64,000 nucleotides of DNA from Rugamonas sp. A1-17 (GTDB lineage: Bacteria > Pseudomonadota > Gammaproteobacteria > Burkholderiales > Burkholderiaceae_D): positions 186,001 to 250,000 of the forward strand of contig JAJLPB010000004.1 of NCBI GenBank assembly GCA_025548565.1. The letters are read 5' to 3'. The notes below the pieces were generated by a model, which searched no databases, was not told where the DNA came from, and worked only from the letters and a program-made list of their open reading frames with translations. The first letter of the stretch is position 1, and every line of letters starts with the position of its first letter. Position numbers and translations under genes: made by a program. Below are positions 26,519 to 35,644 of this stretch, piece after piece.

Positions 26519-27709
26519 ATGAATAGCCGTAACAACCTGCCGAGCAGCACGCCTTCCACGCCCGTCCTGACCAGCCGCCTGCCGGCCGTCGGCACCACCG
26601 TGTTCACCCGCATGTCCACGCTGGCCGCGCAGGCCAACGCGGTCAACCTTGGCCAGGGCTTCCCCGATTTCGCCTGCGAGCGCAGCCTGCTGCAAGCCGT
26701 CAACGACGCCATGCAGGCCGATTTCAACCAGTATCCGATGATGACCGGCGCGCCGGTGCTGCGCCAGGCCATCGTCGCCAAGATCGCGGCCATCTACGGC
26801 CACCAGTACGACGTCAACACCGACATCACCGTGACCGCCGGCGCCACCCAGGCGCTGACCACCGCCATCCTGTGCTGTGCGCATCCGGGCGACGAGGTGA
26901 TCGTCATCGAGCCCAGCTACGACAGCTACGTGCCGGCGATCACGCTGGCCGGCGGCGTGCCGGTGCTGGTGCAAATGGAAGCCGGCCCGCAAGGCTACAC
27001 GGTGCCTTGGTCCGACGTCGCGGCCGCGGTCAACGGCAAGACGCGCCTGATCGTCATCAACACCCCGCACAACCCGACCGGCAGCATGCTGCGCGCGGCC
27101 GACCTGCAGGCGCTGGCCGACATCGTGCGCGGCACGGACGTGCTGATCCTGTCGGACGAGGTGTACGAACACATGGTCTACGACGGCCAGCGGCACGAGT
27201 CCGTCTGCCGCCATCCCGAGCTGGCGGCGCGCGCCTTCGTCGTCTCCAGCTTCGGCAAGACTTACCACGTCACCGGCTGGAAGATCGGCTATGTCGCCGC
27301 GCCGGCCGCGCTGTCGGCGGAGTTCCGTAAGGTCCACCAGTACAACGTCTTCAGCGTCAACACGCCCATGCAGCATGGCATCGCCAGCTACATGGCCGAT
27401 CCCAGGCCCTACCTGGAACTGCCGGCGTTCTACCAGCGCAAGCGCGACCTGTTCCGCGAAGGCCTGAAACACTCGCGCTTCGAACTGCTGCCGGCCGACG
27501 GCACGTATTTCCAGTGCGTGCGCTACGACAAAATTTCAACGCAAACGGAAGCGCAGTTTGCGGAGTGGCTGACCACCGAGATCAAGGTGGCGGCGATACC
27601 GGTATCGGCGTTTTACCAGCAGGGCAAGGAATCGGGCATCGTACGGTTCTGCTTTGCCAAGAAGGATGAGACCCTGGCGCTCGCATTGGAGCGGCTGGGT
27701 AAAGTTTAA
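26519..27709 (+). CDS. PLP-dependent aminotransferase, YbdL/KAT-like
   Basis: The 396-residue class I/II aminotransferase has VNLGQGFPDFACERSLLQAV, NTPHNPTGSML, LSDEVYEHMVYDG and the Schiff-base Lys247 in SSFGKTYHVTGWKIGY. GQGFPDF together with HVTGWKIGY is typical of methionine aminotransferase YbdL and kynurenine aminotransferase/glutamine transaminase K. It probably transaminates methionine or aromatic amino acids, for example in methionine salvage. It is followed 17 bases later by the HD-GYP-like gene. Confidence 0.88.
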   Translation: MNSRNNLPSSTPSTPVLTSRLPAVGTTVFTRMSTLAAQANAVNLGQGFPDFACERSLLQAVNDAMQADFNQYPMMTGAPVLRQAIVAKIAAIYGHQYDVNTDITVTAGATQALTTAILCCAHPGDEVIVIEPSYDSYVPAITLAGGVPVLVQMEAGPQGYTVPWSDVAAAVNGKTRLIVINTPHNPTGSMLRAADLQALADIVRGTDVLILSDEVYEHMVYDGQRHESVCRHPELAARAFVVSSFGKTYHVTGWKIGYVAAPAALSAEFRKVHQYNVFSVNTPMQHGIASYMADPRPYLELPAFYQRKRDLFREGLKHSRFELLPADGTYFQCVRYDKISTQTEAQFAEWLTTEIKVAAIPVSAFYQQGKESGIVRFCFAKKDETLALALERLGKV

Positions 27710-27726
27710 AATCGGGGACAAGAATC

Positions 27727-28716
27727 ATGGCCGATACCAACCAGGCGGACGCCCCGCTCGAAGCGGGTGTGTTCGCGGAGCAGGAGCCGCCGCCATCGGT
27801 GCTGCACCTGCTCAACGAGTCGAACCGCAGGCTGGAACGCCTGCTGCAAAACCTGCGCAACGAGCACAACGCCGAGAGCGAGCTGCGCGACATCGCGCGC
27901 GACGTGATTCACGCGGTGGACCTCAATCCCGACATCGCGCTGGCCTGCATCTTCCTGTGCCAGATCGCCGGCAGCTACGCGGTGCGTCATTGCATCGAGA
28001 CGGCCGTGGTGGTGGTGGTGATCGCGCACAGCCTCGGCAAGACCCCTGCCGATACGCTGACCGTGACGGCGGCCGCGCTGACGATGAACGTCGGCATGCT
28101 GCGCCATAACGATACCTTCCAGAACAAGCAGACGCCGCTGACCAGCGAGGAAATGGCCATCGTGCGCCGCCACCCGGAGCAGAGCGTGGACATGCTCAAG
28201 GACGCCGGCATCCAGGATGACGAGTGGATTTCCTGCGTGCTGCTGCATCACGAAAACGACGAGGGCAGCGGCTATCCGGCCGGCGTCGCCAGTCCCGAGG
28301 TGACGCAGAACGCCAAGCTGCTCAGCCTGGCGGATCGCTATTGCGCGCAGGTGTCGGCCCGCAATTACCGCCGCTCTATCTTGCCCGACCAGGCCTTGCG
28401 CAACCTCATCAACGACAAGGTGGCGCCGGTCGATCCGACGCTGGTGCAGTACTTCCAGCGCGAGCTGGGCGATTTCCCGCCGGGGACGCTGGTGCGTTTG
28501 CAAAATGGGGAAATCGGCGTGGTGTGCCGCCGTCCGGGCGGCGCCGGCGGCTTGCAGATCCACTGCCTGCGCGATCCGGCTGGCGCGCTGCTGTCGCCGC
28601 CCCCATTGCGCAGCAGCGCCGATCAGGACGGCGCCATCGCCGCCGCCTTGAGCGAGGATGAGGCGTCGACCCGCTTCAGCATGAAACAGATCTGGGGCCA
28701 GCAGGCCAGCTTGTAA
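27727..28716 (+). CDS. Degenerate HD-GYP-like protein
   Basis: The 329 residues hold an HD-GYP-type domain at about 80-215: His88, His149 (RRHPEQS), His174-His175-Glu (LLHHENDEGSGYPAG), and Asp203 (SLADRYCAQ). The central His-Asp pair that gives the family its name is replaced by Met120-Asn121 (AALTMNVGML where AALLHDIGK is expected). The C-terminal 80 residues form a small beta domain (LVRLQNGEIGVVCRR), as in several HD-GYP proteins. It is probably a c-di-GMP-related or HDOD-like signalling protein without normal diesterase activity. The gene may be co-transcribed with the aminotransferase. Confidence 0.8.
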   Translation: MADTNQADAPLEAGVFAEQEPPPSVLHLLNESNRRLERLLQNLRNEHNAESELRDIARDVIHAVDLNPDIALACIFLCQIAGSYAVRHCIETAVVVVVIAHSLGKTPADTLTVTAAALTMNVGMLRHNDTFQNKQTPLTSEEMAIVRRHPEQSVDMLKDAGIQDDEWISCVLLHHENDEGSGYPAGVASPEVTQNAKLLSLADRYCAQVSARNYRRSILPDQALRNLINDKVAPVDPTLVQYFQRELGDFPPGTLVRLQNGEIGVVCRRPGGAGGLQIHCLRDPAGALLSPPPLRSSADQDGAIAAALSEDEASTRFSMKQIWGQQASL

Positions 28717-28719
28717 CAC

Positions 28720-28829
28720 GTCATTCCCGCGCAGGCGGGAATCCAGGCATTGCCTGAATTCCCTCCATACGCTGCATGCTGTTACTACTTCGGATGCGTT
28801 CTATGGATTCCCGCCTGCGCGGGAATGAC
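28720..28829. repeat. REP-like element with perfect 26-bp inverted arms
   Basis: GTCATTCCCGCGCAGGCGGG plus AATCCA (28720-28745) is the exact reverse complement of 28804-28829, with 58 bases between. Each arm also folds on itself. It lies between two convergent genes (HD-GYP-like and mshN) and may act as a bidirectional terminator or mRNA stabiliser. The arm matches the repeat at 20264. Confidence 0.85.
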
Positions 28830-28834
28830 GGGGT

Positions 28835-30058
28835 TTAGTGCGGCAGCGATTCGATCTTGCGGTCGATGAAGGCCTGCAGCTCAGGCGACAGGCCGCTCGA
28901 TACCCGCGCACGCCGGTAGGCTTCGCGCGCTTCCGGCAGGTGCATGTCGGCTTGCAGCGAGATGCCCAGGCCCATCCACCACACGCCGTTCTGTGGCGCC
29001 AGCGTCAACGCCGCGCGGTAGTATTGCGCCGCTTCGGCGTGGCGCTGCTGGCGTTGCAGCACGCCGGCCAGGAAGGCCTGGTACTCGGCGTTGTTGCCGG
29101 CGTACGGCAAGGTCGTCATCAGCGTTTCCAGCGCCGGGCCGCCCTTCTCCAATTGCAGGCGCGCCAGCACCATCGCCAGGCCAGGCTGGCGCGGATCGAT
29201 GCCCAGCGCCAGGCGCAGCTGGCGGATGGCCTCGTCGTTGCGCTTATTTTCCAGCAGCAGGCTGATGTTGGTTTGGCGCGCGGCTTCGTTGCGTGGATCG
29301 ATTTCCAGGGCGCGATCCAGATCGGCCAATGCGGCGCTGACGCGGCCTTCCTGCAGGGCCACCAGCGCGCGGCGGTAGGAGTTCTCAGCCATCTGCTGCG
29401 GGCTGATGTCGTGCGTGATGGTGCCCACGCCTGCCGCGCTGTCGGTGCCGGCCAGGCGGGATGGCTTGCGTTCGGCGCGTGCGGCCACCGCGGGCTTGCG
29501 TGGCGCCGCTTCGACAGCATCGGTTTCCGGCGTCGCCGAGGCGTCAGACGTCGCCACACGGCCAGCAGATGAACCATGCTCGGCGCCAGACGCCGCCAGC
29601 GCGGCAGCCGGAACCTGCGCTCGTGACCGGCTCGGCGCGGACTCGCGCGCTGCCGGTGGCGCATCGGCCGGAATCGGCGTCGGCGCAGTGACCGTCGCCG
29701 GCGCAGGCGCTGCGGCCGTCACCGGTGCGGTCGCCGGCGCTGCGGCAACCGTCGGCTCAGGTGCCGGTGCTGTCGCCGCCGCCGGCGCCGATGCAGCCAC
29801 AGCCTGCGGGGCCTTGACCGGCGCCGCAGCCAGTGCAGGGGCTTGCTGCTCCGCCGCGCGATGGCTTTGACTATACTGCCAGCCAAACCATCCACCACCC
29901 ACCACCACCGCCGTCAACACCAGCGCGCCGCCGATCGCCAGAGGCCGCTTGTCGCGCGGCTGTCCGCCCACGCCATGCAACTGCTGCTGGCGCAAGGCGT
30001 CATCGCCGGCACCGCCGCGCGCATCGAGGTCCTGCAACATTTTATTGATCAGACTCAT
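28835..30058 (-). CDS. mshN: MSHA biogenesis protein MshN (TPR)
   Basis: ATG 30058 overlaps the mshM stop (ATGA) and gives 407 residues. The N-terminus MSLINKMLQDLDARGG is typical of MshN, followed by one membrane helix (about 45-65), an Ala/Pro-rich linker of about 150 residues, and TPR repeats (RALVALQEGRVSAALADLDRA and on). MshN is a bitopic inner-membrane TPR protein of the MSHA pilus machine, probably helping secretin or platform assembly. It is the last gene of the msh locus. Confidence 0.9.
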   Translation of the reverse strand: MSLINKMLQDLDARGGAGDDALRQQQLHGVGGQPRDKRPLAIGGALVLTAVVVGGGWFGWQYSQSHRAAEQQAPALAAAPVKAPQAVAASAPAAATAPAPEPTVAAAPATAPVTAAAPAPATVTAPTPIPADAPPAARESAPSRSRAQVPAAALAASGAEHGSSAGRVATSDASATPETDAVEAAPRKPAVAARAERKPSRLAGTDSAAGVGTITHDISPQQMAENSYRRALVALQEGRVSAALADLDRALEIDPRNEAARQTNISLLLENKRNDEAIRQLRLALGIDPRQPGLAMVLARLQLEKGGPALETLMTTLPYAGNNAEYQAFLAGVLQRQQRHAEAAQYYRAALTLAPQNGVWWMGLGISLQADMHLPEAREAYRRARVSSGLSPELQAFIDRKIESLPH

Positions 30059-30948
30059 TTCGTCAACGCCCAAGTCAGGCCGCACGCGGCGATCAGCAAA
30101 CTCACGCCGGCCATCAGCCATTGCCATCGCAAGCCCGCCTTCGATTGCACGGTATCGGCCGCCGCCATGTCCACATGCCGGCCCGTCACTTGCTGCTTGC
30201 CTTCGCCGAAGCATAGCATCAACGACTTGTTTGCCATAATGTTCACCAGCCGAGGGATACCGCCGCTGGCTTTGAACAGGCGTCCAATCGCGCCCCGGCT
30301 GAACAGGCGGCTGCCGCTATAGCCCGCCACGCGCAGCCGATGGGCCAGGTAATATTCCATGTCGTCGCGGCTGAGCGGCCCCAGGTGGTAATGAAAGGTG
30401 ATGCGCTGCGCCAATTGACGGATCGAGTTGGTCTGCAAATGCTGGTTCAATTCCGGCTGTCCGAACAGCACGATCTGCAACAGCTTGCGCTTCTCGGTTT
30501 CCAGGTTGGTCAACAGGCGCAACGCCTCCAGGCTCTCCAGCGGGATCGCCTGCGCCTCATCCAGGCACATCACCACCTGCTTGCCCTCGCGCGCCAGATC
30601 CATCAGCCGCTGCGTGAGCGACTTCAGCAACTGATGCTGGTCCACATCGCGCTGCAAGGGCAGTTCCAGTTCATCGGCCAGCGCCAGCATCAGCGAGCGC
30701 GGCTCCAGGTAGGGATTGGGAATGTAGGCCGTGACGAAACCCTCGCCCAGCGTCGCCATGAACTTGCGGCACAACAGCGTCTTGCCGGTGCCGACCTCGC
30801 CGGTGATCTTGATGAAGCCCTCCCCGCTGCGCGCCGCCACCAGCAGCGTGTTGAGCGCCTGCTGCGAATGCGGGCTGGTGAAGAAGAAGCTGGTGTCAGG
30901 CGTGATCCCGAAAGGCATCTCGCCCAAGCCGAAGTGGGCCTGGTACAT
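30055..30948 (-). CDS. mshM: MSHA biogenesis AAA ATPase MshM (ExeA/GspA-like)
   Basis: The 297-residue protein has Walker A GEVGTGKT (50-57), Walker B MCLDEAQ and sensor FGQPELNQHL, then a C-terminal transmembrane helix (about 274-293). It is an ExeA-type ATPase with a cytoplasmic AAA domain; in type II secretion ExeA/ExeB help place the secretin across peptidoglycan. A closely similar paralogue is encoded at 46106-47023. Confidence 0.93.
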   Translation of the reverse strand: MYQAHFGLGEMPFGITPDTSFFFTSPHSQQALNTLLVAARSGEGFIKITGEVGTGKTLLCRKFMATLGEGFVTAYIPNPYLEPRSLMLALADELELPLQRDVDQHQLLKSLTQRLMDLAREGKQVVMCLDEAQAIPLESLEALRLLTNLETEKRKLLQIVLFGQPELNQHLQTNSIRQLAQRITFHYHLGPLSRDDMEYYLAHRLRVAGYSGSRLFSRGAIGRLFKASGGIPRLVNIMANKSLMLCFGEGKQQVTGRHVDMAAADTVQSKAGLRWQWLMAGVSLLIAACGLTWALTK

Positions 30949-32748
30949 TTATTTGCGTCCTCCGGCAGGCGGCGCCAGTTGCTGGACCCGGCGGCTGGCA
31001 TCCTCCAGGTCCTGCGCATAGCTGGACGCGCCATCGACGATGGTGGGCTTGATCAACACCACCAGCTCGCGCTTCTGCGTGCTGCGCTCGGTGTTGCGGA
31101 ACAAGGCGCCGACCACCGGCAGGCTGCCGATGCCGGGCGCCTGGCTGTTGTCGTCGGTGCTGGACTGGCGCATCAGGCCGCCGATGGCGACGATGCGGCC
31201 ATCCTGCCCGCGCACCATGCTGTCCATCTCCGACGTGCTCGACGCCGCCAGCGGCAGCTTCAGCGTGTTGGTGCCGCCCAGGTCGACGGTCTTGTTCACC
31301 GTCGTCACCTGGCTCACCGACGGGTGCACATGCAGCATGATGTTGCCTTCGTCGTCGATCTGCGGCGTCACGTCCAGCACCACGCCGGAGAAGAACGGTT
31401 GCAAGGTCACGCTCGGACTGGTGGTGTTGCCGCTGACGTTGGAGTTGGTGGTGGTGCTGACCCCTGTCACATAGAACTCGTCGGTGCCGATCTTGAGCAC
31501 GGCCTTCTGGTTGTTCATGGTGGCGATGCGCGGGCTGGACAACACGTGCACCGAACCCTGCGACTCCAGGAAGGAAATCATGGCGGCGAAATTACTGGTC
31601 TGGAAGGCCAGGCCGAACAGCGAGCCGGCGTTGTTGGCGGCGTTGGCCAGCGAGAAGCCGGTGCTGGCCGAAATGCCCGCCGTGCCGCCGCTGGTGATGA
31701 CCGCCGGCTGGCCGCCGTTGGCCGGCAATGGCGCCAGTCCGGTGCCGGGCGCGAGGAACCCGCCGGACAGGCGGTTGCTGCCGCCGCCACCGAACGAGGC
31801 AAAGCTGGCCCAGTTGATGCCGCTCTGGAAGCCGCTGTTCAACTGGACTTCGAGGATCTTGGCCTCCAGGATCACCTGGCGTTCAACGGCCAGGCGGGTC
31901 GCCTTCAGATACTGGTCCACATTGCGCAACTGTTCAGGCAAGGCGCGCACCACGATCACGCCCGATTGCGGACTGATCACCACGCTGCGGCCATCGCCAG
32001 CGCCGCCGACCAGGGCCACCAAGGCTTCCTTCAGCTCGGTCCAGAAATCGGCGGCGGACGAGGTCTTGACGTTGCTGGAGTCTTCCAGCGCATACTGCTG
32101 GTTGTTCTGTCCCGGCTGCTGCGGCTGGTTGTTCTGGCCGTTGCTGCCGGTGCCACTATTGCCGCTCTGGCCGGACACCACCGTGCCCACCGTGTTCACC
32201 GACGTCGACGACACCCGGACATTGGACGTGCCCTTGCGCGTGGAGTTCAGGTAGTTGACCTGGAAGATGCGGGTTTGCATCGTCAGCGGACGGATGTAGA
32301 TGCGCGTGCCTTCGACCTTGTAATCGTAGCCATACAGCTCGCGCACCGCGTCCAGCGCCTCGAACAGCGTCACGTCTTTCAGGTTGGCGGTGATCGTGCC
32401 GCTGACGTCCGGATGGATCAGCATGTTGTAGCGCGTGCCGGCCACGATGGAATTGTAGAACTGCTGCACCGGCACCTGGTTGAACGATACGTTGAAGCGC
32501 TCCTCCATCACCGCGCGCGCCTTGGGCAGCTCGGCAGCCATGGCCGCGGCCGGCGGCGGCAGCAGCGCCGCCTCCACCACGGCCGGACTGGCGGGTTGCG
32601 CGTGGGCCTGGGCGGCGGCGTCGCGCACTTGCTGGTCGATGGTGTTGTAGGTGTCGCGCGGCGCCTGGGTCTGGCAGGCCGACAGCGCGGCGGCCGCGCC
32701 CAGCGCGCAGGTCCAGCGCAGCATGTTGTGTGGTGTCTGTTTCGTCAT
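30949..32748 (-). CDS. mshL: MSHA pilus secretin MshL
   Basis: The 599-residue lipoprotein (ALSAC, Cys25) has the STN/secretin-N region (VSFNQVPVQQFYNSIV, SGTITANLKDVTLFEALD), a low-complexity Ser/Gly/Asn/Gln linker and a C-terminal secretin domain (VQPFFSGVVLDVTPQIDDEGNI-like, then IAIGGLMRQSSTDDN and ELVVLIKPTIV). It forms the outer-membrane pore for the pilus. It overlaps mshK by four bases. Confidence 0.94.
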   Translation of the reverse strand: MTKQTPHNMLRWTCALGAAAALSACQTQAPRDTYNTIDQQVRDAAAQAHAQPASPAVVEAALLPPPAAAMAAELPKARAVMEERFNVSFNQVPVQQFYNSIVAGTRYNMLIHPDVSGTITANLKDVTLFEALDAVRELYGYDYKVEGTRIYIRPLTMQTRIFQVNYLNSTRKGTSNVRVSSTSVNTVGTVVSGQSGNSGTGSNGQNNQPQQPGQNNQQYALEDSSNVKTSSAADFWTELKEALVALVGGAGDGRSVVISPQSGVIVVRALPEQLRNVDQYLKATRLAVERQVILEAKILEVQLNSGFQSGINWASFASFGGGGSNRLSGGFLAPGTGLAPLPANGGQPAVITSGGTAGISASTGFSLANAANNAGSLFGLAFQTSNFAAMISFLESQGSVHVLSSPRIATMNNQKAVLKIGTDEFYVTGVSTTTNSNVSGNTTSPSVTLQPFFSGVVLDVTPQIDDEGNIMLHVHPSVSQVTTVNKTVDLGGTNTLKLPLAASSTSEMDSMVRGQDGRIVAIGGLMRQSSTDDNSQAPGIGSLPVVGALFRNTERSTQKRELVVLIKPTIVDGASSYAQDLEDASRRVQQLAPPAGGRK

Positions 32749-33125
32749 TTTGTTTTCCCTGTCGGGTCTGCGGCCTCGGCCGGTTTGGGAAACAGGGTCA
32801 GGGTTTCCAGATTCTTGCCCCGGCGGAGTACCACCGAATTGTCGTTGATGCGTACCAGCACCGCGTCGCCCACTTTGGCGCCGGCGCGCACGGTGGCGCC
32901 GTCGATGACCGCCAGCTTGCGGCCGCCGGGCGTGCGGCTGATCAGGATCGATTGCAGGCGCGGCCCCGATGGCATGCTGTCCGACGCGGCGGCCTCGGTC
33001 TCGGACGCGGCCAGCGTGGCGGGCGGACGGGTCGGGTCGGCCATCTTCTGCGCCAGCGCGGGCAGCGCCAGCAATAGTGGCAATAGCGGCAGCAGGCTCA
33101 AGCGGCGGTTCACAGTGCGATCCAT
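32745..33125 (-). CDS. mshK: MSHA biogenesis protein MshK
   Basis: The 126-residue exported protein has a signal peptide (LLPLLPLLLALPALAQ), then MADPTRPP, the start of nearly all MshK/PilP-type proteins, and a small beta domain (LQSILISRTPGGRKLAVIDG, VGDAVLVRINDNSVVL) like GspC/PilP homology regions. It probably links the inner-membrane alignment complex to the secretin. It overlaps mshJ by 16 bases. Confidence 0.87.
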   Translation of the reverse strand: MDRTVNRRLSLLPLLPLLLALPALAQKMADPTRPPATLAASETEAAASDSMPSGPRLQSILISRTPGGRKLAVIDGATVRAGAKVGDAVLVRINDNSVVLRRGKNLETLTLFPKPAEAADPTGKTK

Positions 33126-33904
33126 TTCTGATCCAGGCTCAGGGTGTACAAGGTCAGCGTCAGCCGTGCTTGCGGGTATTGGTCGGCGTCGAGGACGGCG
33201 GCGCCCCAGAACAGCTGGGTCGGCATGGCTTCGAGTGCTTCGAGGTAGTCGATCATCTCCAGGTAGCTGCCTTGCAGTACCAGCTGCACGCCGTGGCGGA
33301 ACAGCAGCGGCGCCGGCGCCGTGCCTGTGCCTGCGCCGGCGGGCTGCGGCTTGGCCGCAGCGGCGTTGGCGTTGACGTTGGCATTGGCCTGCAGGATGGA
33401 GGCCGGCGTCGGCTGCGGCGGCACGGCCGGCCGCGCGGGCGGCGGCTCAGCCAGGTCCAACGCGGCGAAGCTGCCGTCGACCGTTCCCTGCGGCGGCAAG
33501 GTCTTCAGCGACACCAGGCGCAACTTGCCGTGTCCCTGCACCATCTGCCGCAGCAAGACGCCCATGCGCTCCGGCGCCACCAATCCTTTTTGCGCGCTGC
33601 GCAGTTTGGCGCGCAAGTCCGCGCTATCCTGCTGCAGCACGCGCAAGCGCTCGCGCACTTCGCGGTCGGGATCGCGGCGTGACGCCACGTCGAGCTGTAT
33701 CAGTTCGGAGTCGATGCCCGAGCTCAGCACGCGCTGTTCCAACATCGCGGCACGCAGCGTGCGCTCGCGCGTGTAGGCCGGATCGAGCACCAGCATATAC
33801 GTCAGGTACACCAGCATCGCCGCCGTGGCGCCCACCACCATCAAACGTTCGCGCTGGCTCAGGGCCATCAGCCAGGTGTCGAATTTGATCCAGTATGCTT
33901 TCAT
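33110..33904 (-). CDS. mshJ: MSHA biogenesis protein MshJ (PilO/GspM-like)
   Basis: The 264-residue bitopic protein has one N-terminal membrane helix (about 21-39), a coiled-coil region (about 45-110) and a PilO-like ferredoxin-fold domain. An Ala/Pro-rich insertion of about 30 residues interrupts it at about 160-195. Together with the PilN-like and MshI proteins encoded upstream it forms the alignment complex of the pilus. It is coupled to both neighbours by overlaps. Confidence 0.87.
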   Translation of the reverse strand: MKAYWIKFDTWLMALSQRERLMVVGATAAMLVYLTYMLVLDPAYTRERTLRAAMLEQRVLSSGIDSELIQLDVASRRDPDREVRERLRVLQQDSADLRAKLRSAQKGLVAPERMGVLLRQMVQGHGKLRLVSLKTLPPQGTVDGSFAALDLAEPPPARPAVPPQPTPASILQANANVNANAAAAKPQPAGAGTGTAPAPLLFRHGVQLVLQGSYLEMIDYLEALEAMPTQLFWGAAVLDADQYPQARLTLTLYTLSLDQKWIAL

Positions 33905-34560
33905 GGCCGCTCCGCCTTGCCGCGTTCGCCGGCCGATGCCGACTGCAGACTGAATTCCACATAACGCGGCGCCGCCGGCGCCGCATCCGCCGCCTCGGCT
34001 TTAGGCTCAGCCTTGGGCTCGCGCATCTCCAGTTGGCCGAAGCTCTTGCCGCGCAAAACGGCCTCGCTGGCCAGGCCGCTCAGATACCCAGGCAGCAGGC
34101 TGGCCTTGAGCGCCCGCCCCTGCAATCCGATCGCATCGCCGCTACCCTGGATGGTGACGCCGGTCAGCCACAAGCCATCGACACCGCGCCGTGCGAAGGC
34201 ACGGAAGTAAGCCGAATACCCGCGCGTCTCGCCCGGCTGGCCCTGTTCGAGTATCCCGGCCACCTGCTGCAGATTGCGGAACTGCGCGCTGGCCTGGTCC
34301 AGCTCCTGCTGCAGCGTCTCGCTCTTGCGCGGCGCGACGAAAGCGGCGGTGGCGCTGCTCTTGCGCTTCTCGAGATTGGCCAGGTTGGACTGGACGGTGG
34401 CGGCCTCGGTCTCCAGCGCCGCCAGCTGCGCCTTGGCCAGCGCCGACACCCCGACCAGCACCAGCACCAGCGCGCCGATGCCGGCCACCAGCACCGGCGT
34501 GGTGGTGTAGTTTTTCTTGCGCTGGAAGCCAGCGTTGAACAGGTTGATCTGCTGGCTCAT
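33901..34560 (-). CDS. PilN-like MSHA alignment-complex protein
   Basis: ATG 34560 overlaps the mshI stop (ATGA) and gives 219 residues. MSQQINLFNAGFQRKK is the typical PilN cytoplasmic start (the INLF motif docks into the PilM-like partner), followed by a transmembrane helix (about 20-42), a coiled coil (43-105) and a small alpha/beta domain (FARRGVDGLWLTGVTIQGSG). In many msh loci it is named MshI2. Confidence 0.87.
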   Translation of the reverse strand: MSQQINLFNAGFQRKKNYTTTPVLVAGIGALVLVLVGVSALAKAQLAALETEAATVQSNLANLEKRKSSATAAFVAPRKSETLQQELDQASAQFRNLQQVAGILEQGQPGETRGYSAYFRAFARRGVDGLWLTGVTIQGSGDAIGLQGRALKASLLPGYLSGLASEAVLRGKSFGQLEMREPKAEPKAEAADAAPAAPRYVEFSLQSASAGERGKAERP

Positions 34561-35495
34561 GCGCTCGCCCTTTCGCGCAGGGCAGCGCCCAGCGTGCGCA
34601 GGAAGCCGGCCTGCTGCGCAGGCTCCCGCAGCTCGGGCGCGGCGCTCAAGTCCAGCACCCGGGCCAGGTCCAGCTGCTCCACCGGCAAGTACAGATTGGT
34701 GGCCAGATAAGCGCACAGGCCGCCCTCGCCCACCGGCGACAACACCAGCTTGGCCACGGTGACAAACGAGAACTGCCGCTCGAAGTGGTCCAGCGAGCGT
34801 TGCAGCTCCAGCGTGATGCGGTCGTACAGCTGATGCAGGCGATCCGGGTCCGGGTCCAGCAACTGGTTCAGCGTGATGTCGATGCGGCGCGCCAGGTAGA
34901 GCTCGGACTGATAGCTGACCGTCAGCAGGCCGCCGTCGGCGTCGAAGGCCAGCAGCGCCAGGCCGCGGCCCTCCGGCTCCAGCAGCGCCGAGATATTCCG
35001 CTGCGCCATCTCGCCGATATCGATGGCGGTCAGCGCGATTTTGCTGTCGGCGAACAGCTGCTGGTGCGGCATCAGCACGCTGTTGCGGGCCGCCACCGCG
35101 AACGCCTGGCGCGCCTGGTTCGAACCGTTGGCCGGCGGCAGCAGCGCCATGTCGATGGTAGCCTGCTCCAGCGGGAAGTCGATCATGTCCTTGACGCGCC
35201 AGCCGAGCGCGGTCTTCATCTCCGCCTCGGGCACATTGGGCGCCTCCACCATCAGCAGCTGATAGCCGCCCGAGCCCAGCAGCGTGGTGCATTGATAGCG
35301 GCTGGCTTGCAATTCCTTGCCCAGACGCGTCAGGCTGGCGCCGGCCTCGTCGGCCTTGCCGGGGTAGGATGCGGCCAGCAGCACCTTCGGCAAGCCGTCG
35401 GTGCGGCGCTCGATCGCCGCCGCCTGGACGCCGTCCGCCGTCAGGCCTATGGCCAGCCAACCATTCTTTTTTTCAGCTTTTCCGAATAAACGCAT
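34557..35495 (-). CDS. mshI: MSHA biogenesis protein MshI (PilM-like)
   Basis: The 312-residue cytoplasmic protein has an actin-like/PilM fold, seen in LAIGLTADGVQAAAIER, LLGSGGYQLLMVEAPNVPEAEM, the IDFPLEQATIDMALLP segment and ALLAFDADGGLLTVSYQSEL. It would bind the PilN-like N-terminus and sit at the cytoplasmic face of the pilus machine. It opens the second msh operon segment (mshI to mshN). Confidence 0.9.
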   Translation of the reverse strand: MRLFGKAEKKNGWLAIGLTADGVQAAAIERRTDGLPKVLLAASYPGKADEAGASLTRLGKELQASRYQCTTLLGSGGYQLLMVEAPNVPEAEMKTALGWRVKDMIDFPLEQATIDMALLPPANGSNQARQAFAVAARNSVLMPHQQLFADSKIALTAIDIGEMAQRNISALLEPEGRGLALLAFDADGGLLTVSYQSELYLARRIDITLNQLLDPDPDRLHQLYDRITLELQRSLDHFERQFSFVTVAKLVLSPVGEGGLCAYLATNLYLPVEQLDLARVLDLSAAPELREPAQQAGFLRTLGAALRERASA

Positions 35496-35644
35496 CCGAC
35501 TGTCTCAAATGATTAAGCACGGGATTCAATATTCGCCGCACATCGTTGATTATATTCAAGTTTCATTGAGCCACTTCCCCTATTTCGGGCCGTGTCCCCA
35601 GTTTGCCTTCTTAATGCTCAGATACAAAATAAAATGAGGCGGAT
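35496..35644 (-). promoter_or_regulatory. AT-rich spacer with candidate mshI promoter
   Basis: This 149-base spacer between mshQ and mshI is distinctly AT-richer than its surroundings. On the minus strand it contains TATAAT (35554-35549), which would start transcription about 50 bases before mshI. No good -35 box is visible. It suggests that mshI-N can be transcribed separately from mshE-Q. Confidence 0.4.

Noticed and set aside
30340..33375. 1011-codon plus-strand frame across mshM, mshL and mshK
   Set aside because: It is the complement of three real genes in a row. The composition is typical of a high-GC shadow frame, with no plausible start signal.
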